Source: Pseudomonadota bacterium (GTDB taxonomy: Bacteria > Pseudomonadota > Gammaproteobacteria > Steroidobacterales > Steroidobacteraceae). Taken from it: a DNA stretch of 64,000 nucleotides. Position numbers and translations under genes: made by a program. The notes beneath the pieces were generated by a model. That model had not been told where the DNA came from. It was given only the letters and a program-made list of their open reading frames with translations, and did no database searches. The DNA lies in contig JAJYUL010000010.1 in assembly GCA_021792555.1 (NCBI GenBank), forward strand, positions 1 to 64,000. Direction: 5' to 3'. Shown here one piece after another: positions 40,264-53,092 of the stretch; positions within the stretch are counted from its first letter, which is position 1, and each line of letters opens with the position of its first letter.

Positions 40264-41229
40264 ATGGCCGTCGCCTTTCTCGATTTCGAACAGCCCATCG
40301 CCGAGCTCGAAGCGAAGATCGAGGAGCTCAAGCACGTCACCTGCGACCCGGAGGTCAACATCCAGGAGGAGATCGCGCGGCTGCAGGCCAAGAGCCGCCA
40401 GCTCACCACCAGCATCTTCGCGAACCTCACGCCCTGGCAGATCACGCAGCTCGCGCGCCATCCGCACCGGCCCTACACGCTCGATTACATCGGCGCGATC
40501 TGCACCGACTTCAGCGAGCTGCACGGGGATCGGATGTACGCCGACGATGCGGCCATCGTCGGCGGGCCGGCGCGCATCGACGGGCGGCCGATCATGCTGA
40601 TCGGCCACCAGAAGGGGCGCGACACCAAGGAGCGCGTGCGGCGCAACTACGGCATGCCGCGCCCGGAGGGCTACCGCAAGGCGCTGCGGCTGATGCAGAT
40701 GGCCGAGCGCTTCGGACTGCCGCTGGTGACGCTGATCGACACGCAGGGGGCCTATCCGGGCGTCGGCGCCGAGGAGCGCGGGCAGAGCGAGGCGATCGCG
40801 CGCAACCTGCTCGAGATGTCGACCCTTGCGGTGCCCATCGTCACGGTGGTCACGGGCGAGGGCGGCTCGGGAGGCGCGCTCGCCATCGGCGTGTGCGACC
40901 GGCTGTTGATGCTGCAGTACAGCACCTACTCGGTGATCTCCCCGGAAGGCTGCGCCTCGATCCTGTGGAAGAGCCAGGACAAGCGTGAGGCGGCCGCCGA
41001 GGCGCTGAACCTCACGGCCGACCGGCTCGAGCGGCTGGGCCTCGTCGATCAGGTCATCGAGGAGCCGCTCGGCGGCGCGCACCGCGATCCGGCGGCCACC
41101 GCCGCGAGTCTGAAGGCGGCCATCCTGACGCATCTCGATGCGCTCGAGGCGCTGTCGCGCGAGCAGCTCATGGCGGCCCGCGCCGAGCGCATCGCCGCCT
41201 TCGGCGTGTACGGCGAGAGCTCCGCGTGA
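40264..41229 (+). CDS. accA: Acetyl-CoA carboxylase carboxyltransferase subunit alpha
   Basis: Forms, with AccD, the carboxyltransferase that makes malonyl-CoA for fatty-acid synthesis. The 321 residues show [25 protein letters not shown]-type sequence ([19 protein letters not shown]), [45 protein letters not shown] and [15 protein letters not shown] 40264 starts the conserved region. It lies between dnaE and tilS as in E. coli relatives (dnaE-accA-tilS). Confidence 0.97.
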   Translation: MAVAFLDFEQPIAELEAKIEELKHVTCDPEVNIQEEIARLQAKSRQLTTSIFANLTPWQITQLARHPHRPYTLDYIGAICTDFSELHGDRMYADDAAIVGGPARIDGRPIMLIGHQKGRDTKERVRRNYGMPRPEGYRKALRLMQMAERFGLPLVTLIDTQGAYPGVGAEERGQSEAIARNLLEMSTLAVPIVTVVTGEGGSGGALAIGVCDRLLMLQYSTYSVISPEGCASILWKSQDKREAAAEALNLTADRLERLGLVDQVIEEPLGGAHRDPAATAASLKAAILTHLDALEALSREQLMAARAERIAAFGVYGESSA

Positions 41230-41248
41230 GCAAGGCGGAGCGCCCCCG

Positions 41249-42637
41249 TTGAGCGAGGCGGCGCGGGCCCGCGCAGCGCGGGCGTTTTCCTCCGCGCGGC
41301 TCATCGAGCGGCTGCAGGGGCTGCTGCCGCAGTTCCCCGACGTGCAGCTGTGCGTCGCCTTCAGCGGCGGAGTGGACTCGACCGCGCTGCTTGCGGCGCT
41401 CGCGCGCGTCCGGCCGCGCGCGTTCGGCCTGCGCGCCGCACACATCGATCACGGACTGCATCCGGACTCCTCGCTCTGGAGCCGCCAGTGCCGCCAGCTC
41501 GCGCGCCGGCTCGGCGTGCCGCTCACCGTCAGGCGGGTCACGGTGAGCCAGCCTCCGGGGGCCTCGCTCGAGGAGGCCGCGCGCCGCGAGCGCTACCGGG
41601 CGCTCGGGGCGCTGCTCAGAAGCGGTGAGGTCCTGCTGACGGCGCACAATCAGGACGATCAGCTCGAGACGGTGCTGCTGCAGTTGTTTCGCGGCTGCGG
41701 CCTGGCGGGGCTCGCGGCCATGGCGCCGCTTGCGCCGTTCGGCGCGAGCGCGCTGGCCCGCCCGCTGCTCGGGTTCACCCGCGCGCAGCTCGCCGAGTGG
41801 GTCCTCGCCGAGGGCCTGCCGGTGGTCGAGGATGAGACGAATGCCGATGAGCGCTTCGACCGCAACTACCTGCGCCGCCAGGTGCTCCCGGCGGTGCGGG
41901 CCCGCTGGAGCGGAGTGGCGAGCGCGGTGGCGCGCACGGCCCGTCTGGCTGCCGAGGGGCAGCAGCTGCTCGAGTCGCTGGCCCGCGCCGACGTCGAGCG
42001 CGCCAGCGACGGGCCCGCGCTGTCGGTGAAGGCGCTGCGGGCTCTGAGCGCGGCGCGGCGGCGCAACGCGCTGCGGCTGTGGATCGCCAGCCGCGGCCGC
42101 AGCCTGCCCGATGCCCGCCGGCTTGAACAGCTCGCCGGCCCCGTGATCGACGCGCGGCCCGATGCGCATCCGCAGGTCGCCTGGGGCGACACCCGGGTGC
42201 AGCGCCATGCCGATCGGCTCTCGATCGAGGCGGCCGGCGGCGTGTCAGATCGCGCCGTGCCGGCCGCAGAAATCCTCTGGGACGTGCGCGAGCAGGCGCG
42301 CTTGGAGCTGCCGGAGGGCTGCGGCGCGCTCGAGCTGCGGCCCGATGCGCACGGTCCGCTCGATCTGGATGCGCTCGGGGCGCCCGTGACGGTGCGCTGG
42401 CGGCGCGGCGGGGAGCGCCTGCGCGTGCGCCCGGGGGGCGCGCGCCGCGCGCTGAAGAGCCTGCTGCAGGAGGCGCGCGTCCCGCCGTCCGAGCGGGCGC
42501 GTCTGCCGCTGCTGTTTCGCGACGGGACGCTCGTAGCGGCCGCCGATCTGTGGCTCGATGAGAGCGTGCGCGCGCGGCGCACCTCGCGCCGGCGGGCGCG
42601 ACTGCTCTGGAAGAAGGCCCCCCACGCGGGGCGCTGA
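41249..42637 (+). CDS. tilS: tRNA(Ile)-lysidine synthase
   Basis: Attaches lysine to C34 of the CAU-anticodon tRNA-Ile, switching it from AUG to AUA. The 462-residue protein has the PP-loop SGGVDS at 39-44, HIDHGLHPDS, AHNQDDQLETVLLQLFRG, then the TilS central and C-terminal substrate-binding domains (RWRRGGERLRVRPGG, LKSLLQEARVPP). TTG 41249 is selected: GGAG lies about ten bases upstream and it follows the accA stop by 19 bp. A CCCC/GGGG mini-hairpin overlaps the 3' end but is too weak to call a terminator. Confidence 0.93.
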   Translation: MSEAARARAARAFSSARLIERLQGLLPQFPDVQLCVAFSGGVDSTALLAALARVRPRAFGLRAAHIDHGLHPDSSLWSRQCRQLARRLGVPLTVRRVTVSQPPGASLEEAARRERYRALGALLRSGEVLLTAHNQDDQLETVLLQLFRGCGLAGLAAMAPLAPFGASALARPLLGFTRAQLAEWVLAEGLPVVEDETNADERFDRNYLRRQVLPAVRARWSGVASAVARTARLAAEGQQLLESLARADVERASDGPALSVKALRALSAARRRNALRLWIASRGRSLPDARRLEQLAGPVIDARPDAHPQVAWGDTRVQRHADRLSIEAAGGVSDRAVPAAEILWDVREQARLELPEGCGALELRPDAHGPLDLDALGAPVTVRWRRGGERLRVRPGGARRALKSLLQEARVPPSERARLPLLFRDGTLVAAADLWLDESVRARRTSRRRARLLWKKAPHAGR

Positions 42638-44371
<1,734 letters not shown>

Positions 44372-44378
44372 GGGGGCC

Positions 44379-45227
44379 ATGCAGCTCGCCGGCGCGCACA
44401 TCGGGATCGATCAGCCGCTGCTCGTCATCGCCGGCCCCTGCGTCATCGAGAGCGAGACGCTGGTGCAGGAGGTGGCCGGGCGGCTGAAGGAGATCACCAC
44501 GCGCCTGGCGCTGCCGTTTCTGTTCAAGTCCTCCTTCGACAAGGCGAACCGCTCCTCGGGCAAGAGCTTCCGCGGCCCGGGCCTGGAGCAGGGGCTGAAG
44601 GTGCTCGAGGGCGTGCGGCGCGCCTTCGGCGTGCCGGTGCTCACCGACGTGCACGAGGACACGCCGCTTGCGGAGGTCGCCGCGGTGGTCGATGTGCTGC
44701 AGACCCCGGCGTTCCTGTGCCGGCAGACCAACTTCATCCTCGGCGTGGCGGCGTGCGGCAAGCCGGTCAACATCAAGAAAGGCCAGTTCCTCTCGCCCTG
44801 GGAGATGCGCAACGTCGTCGACAAGGCGCGCTCGACCGGCAACCGGGACATCATGGTCTGCGAGCGCGGCTTCACCTTCGGATACAACAACCTCATCGCC
44901 GACATGCGCTCCCTCGCGATCATGCGCGAGTGCGACTGTCCGGTGATCTTCGATGCGACCCACTCGGTGCAGCTGCCGGGCGGGCGAGGGCAGAGCTCGG
45001 GCGGACAGCGCGAGTTCGTGCCCGTGCTGGCGCGCGCGGCCGTGGCCGCCGGCGTCTCCGGCGTGTTCATGGAGACGCATCCTGATCCCTCGCGCGCGCT
45101 GTCCGACGGGCCGAACGCCTGGCCGCTCGAGCGTATCGAGCCGCTGCTCGCGACGCTGAAGGCGCTGGATGCGGCCGCCAAGGCGCGGCCATTTGAAGAG
45201 TCTGTGCTTGCGCAAGAAGGAAAGTGA
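44379..45227 (+). CDS. kdsA: 3-deoxy-8-phosphooctulonate synthase (metal-dependent type)
   Basis: Condenses PEP with arabinose 5-phosphate to KDO-8-phosphate, the precursor of the lipopolysaccharide inner core. The 282-residue TIM barrel has [70 protein letters not shown] and [11 protein letters not shown]. Cys21 in IAGPCVIES occupies the position that is Asn in metal-independent KdsA (E. coli) and Cys in the metal-dependent class (Aquifex), so this enzyme should need a divalent metal. eno follows after 3 bp. Confidence 0.96.
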   Translation: MQLAGAHIGIDQPLLVIAGPCVIESETLVQEVAGRLKEITTRLALPFLFKSSFDKANRSSGKSFRGPGLEQGLKVLEGVRRAFGVPVLTDVHEDTPLAEVAAVVDVLQTPAFLCRQTNFILGVAACGKPVNIKKGQFLSPWEMRNVVDKARSTGNRDIMVCERGFTFGYNNLIADMRSLAIMRECDCPVIFDATHSVQLPGGRGQSSGGQREFVPVLARAAVAAGVSGVFMETHPDPSRALSDGPNAWPLERIEPLLATLKALDAAAKARPFEESVLAQEGK

Positions 45228-46523
<1,296 letters not shown>

Positions 46524-46643
46524 TCCGCGGGCCCGGGGCTCGTAAGCTCTCGCCGTGCACCTCGCCGGCCAGATGATCGGATCGGGTGCCCGTCACGGGC
46601 GCGCAGCGCCTGCGCGCTGCGCGCCGTCGCAGGCCTCAAGCGC

Positions 46644-46943
46644 ATGAAACTGCTCACCGCTGCATTGATCGCCGCCCTGGTGCTGCTGCAGTACCGGATC
46701 TGGATCTCGAGCGACGGGGTCCGTCCGGTGTACCGGCTCGAGCGGGCCGTGGCCGCGCAGGAGAAGCTCAATGCGCACCTTAAGCGGCGCAACGCGCGGC
46801 TCGCCGCGGAGGTGGCGGATCTGAAGACCGGCACTGCCGCCATCGAGGAGCGGGCGCGCAGCGAGCTCGGCATGATCGGGGCGCACGAGACGTTCTACAT
46901 GGTGGTCGAGCCGCCGCGCTTCCCACCGGCGGCCTCGCACTGA
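46644..46943 (+). CDS. ftsB: Cell division protein FtsB
   Basis: Small bitopic divisome protein of the FtsQLB complex. The 99 residues comprise one membrane helix at the N terminus (KLLTAALIAALVLLQYRIW), the conserved short stretch after it, and a coiled-coil (about 33-70, LERAVAAQEKLNAHLKRRNA) followed by IEERARSELGMI and the ETFYMVV end typical of FtsB. It sits between eno and ispD, the usual location, and ispD begins three bases after its stop. Confidence 0.93.
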   Translation: MKLLTAALIAALVLLQYRIWISSDGVRPVYRLERAVAAQEKLNAHLKRRNARLAAEVADLKTGTAAIEERARSELGMIGAHETFYMVVEPPRFPPAASH

Positions 46944-46946
46944 GCC

Positions 46947-47627
46947 ATGCGGTATTGGCTGGTGATGCCCGCCGCCGGCATTGGCCGCCGGTTCGGCGCT
47001 GAGCGCCCCAAGCAGTACGCGCCGCTGCGCGGCCGCACCGTGATCGAGTGGGCGCTCGCGCCGTTTCTGCGCGATGTGCGCTGCGCCGGGGCGATGGTCG
47101 CGCTCGCCGAGGGCGATCCGTACTGGCGCGAGATCGCCCCGCCGCAGGTGATGACCGCCGCAGGCGGTCCGGAGCGCAGCCACTCGGTGCGCAATGCGCT
47201 CGCGGCGCTTGCGCCGCACGCGGGCGGGGAGGACTGGGTGCTGGTGCATGATGCGGCGCGGCCCTGCCTGCCGGCCTCCGATCTGGAGCGGCTGCTCACC
47301 GAGCTCGCCGCCCATCCCGTCGGCGGGCTGCTCGCGGTGCCGGCGGCCGATACGCTCAAGCGCGCCGATGCATCCCTCTGCGTGGCCGAGACCGTCGACC
47401 GCACGGGCCTGTGGCGGGCCCTGACGCCGCAGATGTTCCGCTACGCACCGCTGTGCCGGGCGCTCGATCGGGCGCACGCAGCCGGGCGCTGCCCGACGGA
47501 CGAGGCGCAGGCGCTCGAGTGGCTGGGCGGGGCACCGGCGCTCGTGAGCGGCTCGGCGGCGAACCTGAAGATCACCAGCGCGGCGGATCTCGCCCTCGCC
47601 GCGGCATTGTTGGAGGCGGCTGAATGA
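46947..47627 (+). CDS. ispD: 2-C-methyl-D-erythritol 4-phosphate cytidylyltransferase
   Basis: MEP-pathway step that joins CTP with MEP. The 226-residue enzyme shows the CTP-binding [30 protein letters not shown], a [13 protein letters not shown] loop, [15 protein letters not shown] and the C-terminal [12 protein letters not shown]. It overlaps ispF by four bases (ATGA), as commonly found. Dxr, encoded 20 kb upstream, makes its substrate. Confidence 0.96.
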   Translation: MRYWLVMPAAGIGRRFGAERPKQYAPLRGRTVIEWALAPFLRDVRCAGAMVALAEGDPYWREIAPPQVMTAAGGPERSHSVRNALAALAPHAGGEDWVLVHDAARPCLPASDLERLLTELAAHPVGGLLAVPAADTLKRADASLCVAETVDRTGLWRALTPQMFRYAPLCRALDRAHAAGRCPTDEAQALEWLGGAPALVSGSAANLKITSAADLALAAALLEAAE

Positions 47628-48100
47628 GAGTCGGATCGGGTTTCGATGTGCATGCCTTCGGTCCCGGCGAGCACGTGATGCTCGGCGGGGTGCGCGTGCC
47701 GCACACCCACGGCGTGCTCGCGCACTCCGATGGCGATGTGCTGCTGCATGCGCTGACCGATGCGCTGCTCGGCGCCGCGGGGCTCGGGGACATCGGCCAG
47801 CATTTCAAGGACACCGATCCGCGCTGGAAGGGCGCCGACAGCGCCCACTTCGTGCAGGCGACGCTCGCGATGCTGCGCGCGCGCGGCCTGCGCGTCGGCA
47901 ATGCCGACCTCACGCTGCTCGCCGAGCGGCCCAAGCTCGGCGCGTTCCGCGAGGCGATCCGCGCGCGCATCGCAGAGCTCCTCGAGGTCTCGCCCGAGGC
48001 GGTCAACGTCAAGGCGACCACCACCGAGCAGCTCGGGTTCCTCGGCCGCGCCGAGGGCATTGCGGCCCAGGCGGTGGTGCTGCTCACCGATTCGCCTTGA
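47624..48100 (+). CDS. ispF: 2-C-methyl-D-erythritol 2,4-cyclodiphosphate synthase
   Basis: Trimeric zinc enzyme of the MEP pathway that cyclises CDP-ME 2-phosphate. The 158 residues contain zinc ligands Asp8, His10 (GSGFDVHAF) and His42 ([19 protein letters not shown]), [14 protein letters not shown], and the [16 protein letters not shown] segment that binds the cytidine. The ispE step is encoded elsewhere. About 128 bp then separate it from the PNGase gene. Confidence 0.97.
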   Translation: MRVGSGFDVHAFGPGEHVMLGGVRVPHTHGVLAHSDGDVLLHALTDALLGAAGLGDIGQHFKDTDPRWKGADSAHFVQATLAMLRARGLRVGNADLTLLAERPKLGAFREAIRARIAELLEVSPEAVNVKATTTEQLGFLGRAEGIAAQAVVLLTDSP

Positions 48101-48228
48101 GGCCCGGCATCCCTTGGCGCCTGGCCGCGTGCCGTGGTAGCGTTCAGCCTCGATGAGGGCGCGCTAACCATAACTCGAATGCGGGCCGGCCTCCCGGGGG
48201 TTGCGACCCGCGCGTGCAAGGGGGGCTT

Positions 48229-50013
48229 ATGCGTGGATCTGCGAAATTCTCGCAACTCACGGTGCTGGGGGCCGTTGTGCTCGGCTTGCTGCTGCCGCTC
48301 GCCGCCGCGCGGGCGCGGGATGGGGGAGCGGGGGAGGGACTGAACATCCCGCCCGCCCCGCAGATCGGGCAGCAGAACGTGGCGAGCGCGGATCTGCTGG
48401 TCGCGCATCCGCCGACCCGCCCGTGCATCGTCACGCTCTTTGCGTCCGACACGTTCAACGACTACGCGCCGCGGCCGTTCGCCTACAGCCCGCCGGCCGA
48501 TTGCCCCGGCCTGTGGGCCAAGGTCGTGTTCGTGGCGCATTTCAACGAGAACCCAGGCGTGCAGTTCGACCGCACCGCCTATGTGTTTATCGGCAACGCG
48601 GCGCTGTATTTCGGTACCACGCCCGAGCCGACCTCGACCGTGGGCCCGGTCTGGACGGTCGAGCGCGACGTGACCGCCTACAGCGCGCTGCTCGCCGAGC
48701 CGCACTCGGGCGCGGCCACCATTTTCAATATCGTCAACAGCACCTACACCGGCGTGATCCACGGCAGCGGCTATCTCTACTTCTATCCGCTCGCCGGGCC
48801 GCGTGGTGAGCGCGGCAGTGACGATGCCGCGCGCCTGGCCTCCGCGGACGTGCCCTCGGCGGTCTATCCGCTCAACAGCGGCAATCAGCCGAGCTATCTG
48901 GACTCGCCCGCGAATGCGCTCGCCAGACAGTTTGTGTTTCCCACCAACATGACGCGCATGTACCTGCTGATCACCGCGCAGAGCCAGATCGGCGATGAGT
49001 TCTGGTACACCTGCGTGCCCGATCAGTACGCCGCCGAGCTGCAGAACTGCGGCAACACCGGCTATCGTCAGGTGGTGGTGCAGGTCGACGGGCGCACGGT
49101 AGCCTATGCGCCGGTGTCTCCGTGGATCTACACCGGCGGTATCGATCCGTTCCTCTGGCAGCCGACCCCCGGGGCGCAGACGCTGAACTTCACGCCCTAC
49201 CGCGTCAATCTGACGCCGCTCGTGGCGGAGCTCGACGACGGTGAGCCGCACACGATCTCCGTGAGCGTGTACAACGACGGCAATTACTTCTCGGTGGCGG
49301 CCAACCTGCTCGTGTACCAGGACCGGCAGGTGCGCGCGCTGAGCGGTGCGGTGACCGCAGTGGACGTGCCGGCGCTCGATCCGACGGTGAGCGCGGATCT
49401 GTCGAGCGGCAGTGCCGGCCTCATCAGCGGCTCGGTGACGGTCAGCTCGGCGGTGCACACGCGGCTCGCCGGCTATATCGATCTGCCGGACGGCCTGCGC
49501 CGCACCGAGGTCGAGCAGGACTTCAACTTCGCCAACCGCCAGAATTACACCATCAACAGCACCGTCTACGATCAGCAGATCGCCCTCGCCAGCTCGGTGC
49601 GCACGCTCACGCGGGTGAGCGGCGCGGATGGGCGCGCGGCCGTGAAAGTGCGCACCTGGAGCTTCCCGCTCAGCCTCGACTACGATCAGGTCGAGCAGGC
49701 AAATGGTGATTACGACATTACAAGCACCGTGCTGCAGCATTACGCGGCGAGCCGCTTGCCGTCCTTCAGCGCTGCGGCGGGCCGGGCGGTGAGCGACCGG
49801 GTGCAGGCCGAGGACACCCTCGAGCTCGATCCGAGCTTCAATTTCCTCGGCCATTCGGGCATGTCCGGTTCGCAGCAGTTCGAGTTCCAGAGCCGCGGCC
49901 GCGGCGAGCCGCTGTGCTACGAGCGCACCATCACCAACCTCGCCAATGCCGTCGCCGCCGTGCACGACGCGCGGCACTGCGAGCTGTTGAGGGGCGATGA
50001 CGGGCGGCACTGA
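48229..50013 (+). CDS. Secreted PNGase A-family peptide-N-glycanase
   Basis: A 594-residue exported protein of the plant/fungal PNGase A family (peptide-N4-(N-acetyl-beta-glucosaminyl)asparagine amidase A). A signal peptide covers about residues 1-29 (MRGSAKFSQ, hydrophobic core, AAARA). The family's N-terminal signature follows: APRPFAYSPPADCPGLWAKV (about 80-99), FDRTAYVFIGNAALYFGTT, EPTSTVGPVWTVERDVTAYS (132-152), NSTYTGVIHG and YLYFYP, then YRVNLTPLVAELDDGEPHTI, which resembles the second domain. Such enzymes cut between asparagine and the first GlcNAc of N-glycans. ATG 48229 is chosen because AAGGGGGG lies five bases upstream; GTG 48214 is alternative. It stands alone between ispF and truD, with no glycan-degradation genes nearby. 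Substrate and activity are inferred from the family. Confidence 0.85.
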   Translation: MRGSAKFSQLTVLGAVVLGLLLPLAAARARDGGAGEGLNIPPAPQIGQQNVASADLLVAHPPTRPCIVTLFASDTFNDYAPRPFAYSPPADCPGLWAKVVFVAHFNENPGVQFDRTAYVFIGNAALYFGTTPEPTSTVGPVWTVERDVTAYSALLAEPHSGAATIFNIVNSTYTGVIHGSGYLYFYPLAGPRGERGSDDAARLASADVPSAVYPLNSGNQPSYLDSPANALARQFVFPTNMTRMYLLITAQSQIGDEFWYTCVPDQYAAELQNCGNTGYRQVVVQVDGRTVAYAPVSPWIYTGGIDPFLWQPTPGAQTLNFTPYRVNLTPLVAELDDGEPHTISVSVYNDGNYFSVAANLLVYQDRQVRALSGAVTAVDVPALDPTVSADLSSGSAGLISGSVTVSSAVHTRLAGYIDLPDGLRRTEVEQDFNFANRQNYTINSTVYDQQIALASSVRTLTRVSGADGRAAVKVRTWSFPLSLDYDQVEQANGDYDITSTVLQHYAASRLPSFSAAAGRAVSDRVQAEDTLELDPSFNFLGHSGMSGSQQFEFQSRGRGEPLCYERTITNLANAVAAVHDARHCELLRGDDGRH

Positions 50014-50051
50014 CTGGCGGCGGATGCAGCGCGTGTGCCGCCGGGGCGCCG

Positions 50052-51089
50052 ATGCGCCCTGAGGCGGCGTTCGACCCGCCGCGCGCGCACGGGGAGCCGC
50101 TCGCCCGGGTGAGCGTGCGCACCGAGCCCGAGGACTTCCACGTGGAGGAGTCCCTGGGGTTCGCGCCCGACGGTGCCGGCGCGCACGTGCTGCTGCAGGT
50201 GCGCAAGCGGGATGCCAACACTGCGTGGGTGGCGCGAGAGCTGGCCAGGCTCGCCGGCTGCCGGCCGGGCGACGTCGGCTACGCCGGGCTGAAGGACCGG
50301 CGCGCGGTGGCGGTGCAGTGGTTCTCCGTGCCGCGCGGGCCGCGCCCGAGCGGGCAGTGGCCGGGCGTGAGCGGGGAGGGCTTCGAGGTGCTCGCCGCCC
50401 ATGAGCACGCGCGCAAGCTGCCGCGCGGAGCGCTCGAGGGCAACCGATTCCGCATCCGCGCGCGCGGGGCGCCGCCGCCGCCGGAGCTGCTCGAGGCGCG
50501 CATCGCGCTCATCGGCGCGCGCGGCGTGCCGAACTATTTCGGGCCGCAGCGCTTCGGGCGCGGCGGCGGCAATCTCGAGCGCGTCCCGCCCGATGCGCGC
50601 AGCCTGCGCCCCGCGGAGCGCGGCTTCGTGCTCTCGGCCGCGCGCAGCCTGGTGTTCAACGCGGTGCTGGCCGAGCGGGTGCGCACGGCCCGCTGGGCGC
50701 AGCTGCAAAGCGGTGATCGCGCCATGCTCGATGGACGCGGCAGTCATTTCGCCGTCGAGGTCCCCGATGCGGCGCTGCGCGAGCGGGCCGAGCGGCTGGA
50801 GATTCACCCGAGCGGGCCGCTCTGGGGGCGCGGGGAGCCGGAGTGCCAGGGCGAGGTGCGCGCGCTCGAGGCGCGTGTGGCTGGGCAGTATCCGCAGTGG
50901 TGCGCCCTGCTCGAGGCCGCCGGCATGCGCCAGGAGCGGCGCAGTCTGCGCCTGGCGGTGCGCGAGCTGAGCGCGCACATCGAGGCGGACTCGGTGGTGC
51001 TTCAGTTCCGTCTCGCGCGCGGAGCGTTCGCCACGGCGGTGCTGCGCGAGCTGTTCGCGCTCGGGGATTACGAGGAGAGCAGCACGTAG
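50052..51089 (+). CDS. truD: tRNA pseudouridine(13) synthase TruD
   Basis: Makes pseudouridine 13 in the D-stem of tRNA-Glu. The 345-residue product carries the TruD motif GYAGLKDRRAVAVQWFS with catalytic Asp82, the KLPRGALEGNRFRIRAR stretch, NYFGPQRFGRGGGNLE and the TRUD insertion domain, ending in LARGAFATAVLRELF. Its end overlaps the convergent smr gene by 22 bp. In E. coli the order is ispD-ispF-truD-surE; here a PNGase gene and an smr gene are interposed. Confidence 0.95.
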   Translation: MRPEAAFDPPRAHGEPLARVSVRTEPEDFHVEESLGFAPDGAGAHVLLQVRKRDANTAWVARELARLAGCRPGDVGYAGLKDRRAVAVQWFSVPRGPRPSGQWPGVSGEGFEVLAAHEHARKLPRGALEGNRFRIRARGAPPPPELLEARIALIGARGVPNYFGPQRFGRGGGNLERVPPDARSLRPAERGFVLSAARSLVFNAVLAERVRTARWAQLQSGDRAMLDGRGSHFAVEVPDAALRERAERLEIHPSGPLWGRGEPECQGEVRALEARVAGQYPQWCALLEAAGMRQERRSLRLAVRELSAHIEADSVVLQFRLARGAFATAVLRELFALGDYEESST

Positions 51090-51601
51090 ATGGCTCCGGT
51101 ACCGCCATCGACCGCCCGCGCCGAGACGAAGGCGACCACGGGTGCGAACCGGCGCAGCGCCGAGGCGACCATGCCCTTGAGGACCGGCCCGCGGTGACCG
51201 GAGCGCAGCCCCTTGCCATGGATCACCCGCACGCAGCGCCAGCCCCGCCGCAGCGCCTCGGCCATGAACTCACGCAGGGCCTGCTTGGCCTGCGGCATGG
51301 TCAGGCCGTGCAGGTCGAGCTCGGCCTGCACGCGGTATTCCCCGCGGCGCAGCCGCCGCAGCACACCAAGCTGCACGCCCTCGCGGCGGAAGACGAGCTC
51401 GTCCCCGGCCGCGAGCGCCGGATCGAGCGGGTCCTCGCTGAGGCTCTCGGCGAGCACGGCCCGCCGGTCGGCCCGCGTGAAGCGCGCCGCCGGGGCCGGC
51501 TTGGGCCGCTCGCCCGCTCCGGCGGGGCGCTCGAGCGGCTTGACGTCGCGCACGGCTTGCCGGAAGAGCCGCCGCTCATCTTCGGGGTCCGAAGCGCACA
51601 C
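51068..51601 (-). CDS. Smr-domain protein (SmrB/YfcN-like)
   Basis: A 177-residue cytoplasmic protein: a charged Pro/Ala-rich N-terminal half and a C-terminal Smr (small MutS-related) domain from about residue 90. The Smr hallmarks [15 protein letters not shown] and IHGKGLRSG (HGKG) are both present. Smr domains are endonucleases; E. coli SmrB cleaves mRNA at collided ribosomes, and this gene has the same N-domain plus Smr plan, though assignment to SmrB is inference. GTG 51601 has GGAGGT five bases upstream. The gene is convergent with truD (tails overlap) and divergent from surE. Confidence 0.85.
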   Translation of the reverse strand: MCASDPEDERRLFRQAVRDVKPLERPAGAGERPKPAPAARFTRADRRAVLAESLSEDPLDPALAAGDELVFRREGVQLGVLRRLRRGEYRVQAELDLHGLTMPQAKQALREFMAEALRRGWRCVRVIHGKGLRSGHRGPVLKGMVASALRRFAPVVAFVSARAVDGGTGAIYVLLSS

Positions 51602-51625
51602 GCTACCTCCGCGGATTTTGCTTCC

Positions 51626-51633
51626 AGTATAGT
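51626..51633. promoter_or_regulatory. Overlapping -10-like elements between smr and surE
   Basis: AGTATAGT gives TATAGT on the plus strand (51628-51633, toward surE) and TATACT on the minus strand (51631-51626, toward smr). The divergent starts are only 77 bp apart. Neither direction has a good -35, so this is tentative. Confidence 0.3.
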
Positions 51634-51678
51634 CGCGGCCTTCCCGGGGAGCGTCCTCGCCGAGACTTTGTTCCGCAC

Positions 51679-52437
51679 GTGAAAATACTGCTCAGCAACG
51701 ACGACGGCTACCTGGCCCAGGGTATCCGCGTTCTGCGCCGCCGGCTGGCCGATCTGGCCGAGGTCACCGTCGTCGCCCCCGACCGCAACCGCAGCGGCGC
51801 GAGCAATTCGCTCACGCTCGACATGCCGCTGCGGGTGCTCGAGATCGAGCCGGGGCTCTACTGCGTGCAGGGCACGCCGACCGACTGCGTGCACCTGGCG
51901 ATCACCGGACTCTTTGACTTCGAGCACGACATGGTGGTCTCGGGCGTCAACGACGGGGCCAATCTCGGCGACGACGTGCTCTATTCGGGCACCGTTGCTG
52001 CGGCGATCGAGGGCCGCTTCCTCGGCCTGCCGACGCTGGCGGTCTCGCTGTGCACCCGCCCGGGCAGCGGCGGGCACTTCGAGACCGGCGCCGCGGTGGC
52101 GCACCGGCTCATCGCCGAGATGCTCGCCCGGCCGCTCGATGCCTCCCTCATCCTCAACGTGAACGTTCCGGACGTGCCGCTCGAGGCGCTGCGCGGCTTC
52201 CGCGGCACCCGTCTCGGCTACCGGCACCGCTCCGAGCCGATCATCCCGGCGCGCGACCCGCGCGGCCGTCCGGTGTACTGGGTCGGGCCGGCCGGCTCGC
52301 AGCAGGACGCCGGCCCCGGCACCGACTTTCACGCCATCGACGCAGGCTACGTCTCGGTGACGCCGCTGCAGATCGACCTGACCCGCCACGCGGCGCTCGC
52401 GCCCCTGCAGGGCTGGCTGGAGGGGATCGATGGCTGA
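51679..52437 (+). CDS. surE: 5'/3'-nucleotidase SurE
   Basis: Metal-dependent survival phosphatase acting on nucleoside 5'- and 3'-monophosphates and short polyphosphate. The 252 residues include [14 protein letters not shown] (metal-binding Asp8-Asp9), [53 protein letters not shown] and the C-terminal [16 protein letters not shown]. The start is GTG 51679. It overlaps pcm by eight bases, the classical surE-pcm pair. Confidence 0.96.
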   Translation: MKILLSNDDGYLAQGIRVLRRRLADLAEVTVVAPDRNRSGASNSLTLDMPLRVLEIEPGLYCVQGTPTDCVHLAITGLFDFEHDMVVSGVNDGANLGDDVLYSGTVAAAIEGRFLGLPTLAVSLCTRPGSGGHFETGAAVAHRLIAEMLARPLDASLILNVNVPDVPLEALRGFRGTRLGYRHRSEPIIPARDPRGRPVYWVGPAGSQQDAGPGTDFHAIDAGYVSVTPLQIDLTRHAALAPLQGWLEGIDG

Positions 52438-53092
52438 CCTGCGCTTCGCGGGCATCGGGATGACCTCCGCGCGCACGCGCGACCGGCTGGTGCAGCGCCT
52501 GCGCGAGCAGGGCATCAGCAACCTCGCCGTGCTCGATCGGATCCGCAACGTGCCGCGGCACATCTTCGTCGATGAGGCCCTCGGCAGCCGCGCCTACGAG
52601 GACACCGCGCTGCCGATCGGCTTCGGCCAGACCATCTCCCAGCCCTACATCGTGGCGCGCATGAGCGAGGCGCTGCTCGAGGGCGGTCCGCTCGGCAACG
52701 TGCTCGAAGTGGGCACCGGCTGCGGCTACCAGACCGCTGTCCTGGCGCCGCTCGTGGAGCGGCTGTTCACCATCGAGCGCATCGCCGGGCTGCTCGATCG
52801 GGCCAAGGAGCGCCTCAAAGAGCTCGACATCCGCAACGTCAAATTCCATCACGGCGACGGCACGCAGGGCTGGAAGTCCCAGGCGCCGTTCGAGGGCATC
52901 CTGGTGGCCGCCGCGCCGCTCGCGGTGCCGCAGGCGCTGTTGCGCCAGCTCGCCCCGGGCGGGCGCCTGATCGTGCCCGTGGGCGAGGACGGCAAGCAGG
53001 AGCTGATGCGCTTCACGCGCCGCGAGCAGGGCGTGACCCGCGAGTCGCTCGGCCACGTGGCGTTCGTGCCACTGCTCGGCGGCAAAGGCTGA
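52430..53092 (+). CDS. pcm: Protein-L-isoaspartate O-methyltransferase
   Basis: Methylates isoaspartyl residues with SAM to start their repair in aged proteins. The 220-residue protein has [36 protein letters not shown] (split over residues about 43-78), the SAM-binding [16 protein letters not shown], and [19 protein letters not shown] 52430 lies inside the surE end. In many gammaproteobacteria nlpD and rpoS follow; here a 408-bp gap and an unrelated minus-strand gene come next. Confidence 0.96.
   Translation: MADLRFAGIGMTSARTRDRLVQRLREQGISNLAVLDRIRNVPRHIFVDEALGSRAYEDTALPIGFGQTISQPYIVARMSEALLEGGPLGNVLEVGTGCGYQTAVLAPLVERLFTIERIAGLLDRAKERLKELDIRNVKFHHGDGTQGWKSQAPFEGILVAAAPLAVPQALLRQLAPGGRLIVPVGEDGKQELMRFTRREQGVTRESLGHVAFVPLLGGKG

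Noticed and set aside
36571-41445. A 1,624-codon open frame on the minus strand across dnaE and accA
   Set aside because: It is an antisense shadow produced by very GC-rich codon use; dnaE, accA and rnhB on the plus strand have full family motifs, and the minus translation is low-complexity Arg/Leu/His-rich sequence.
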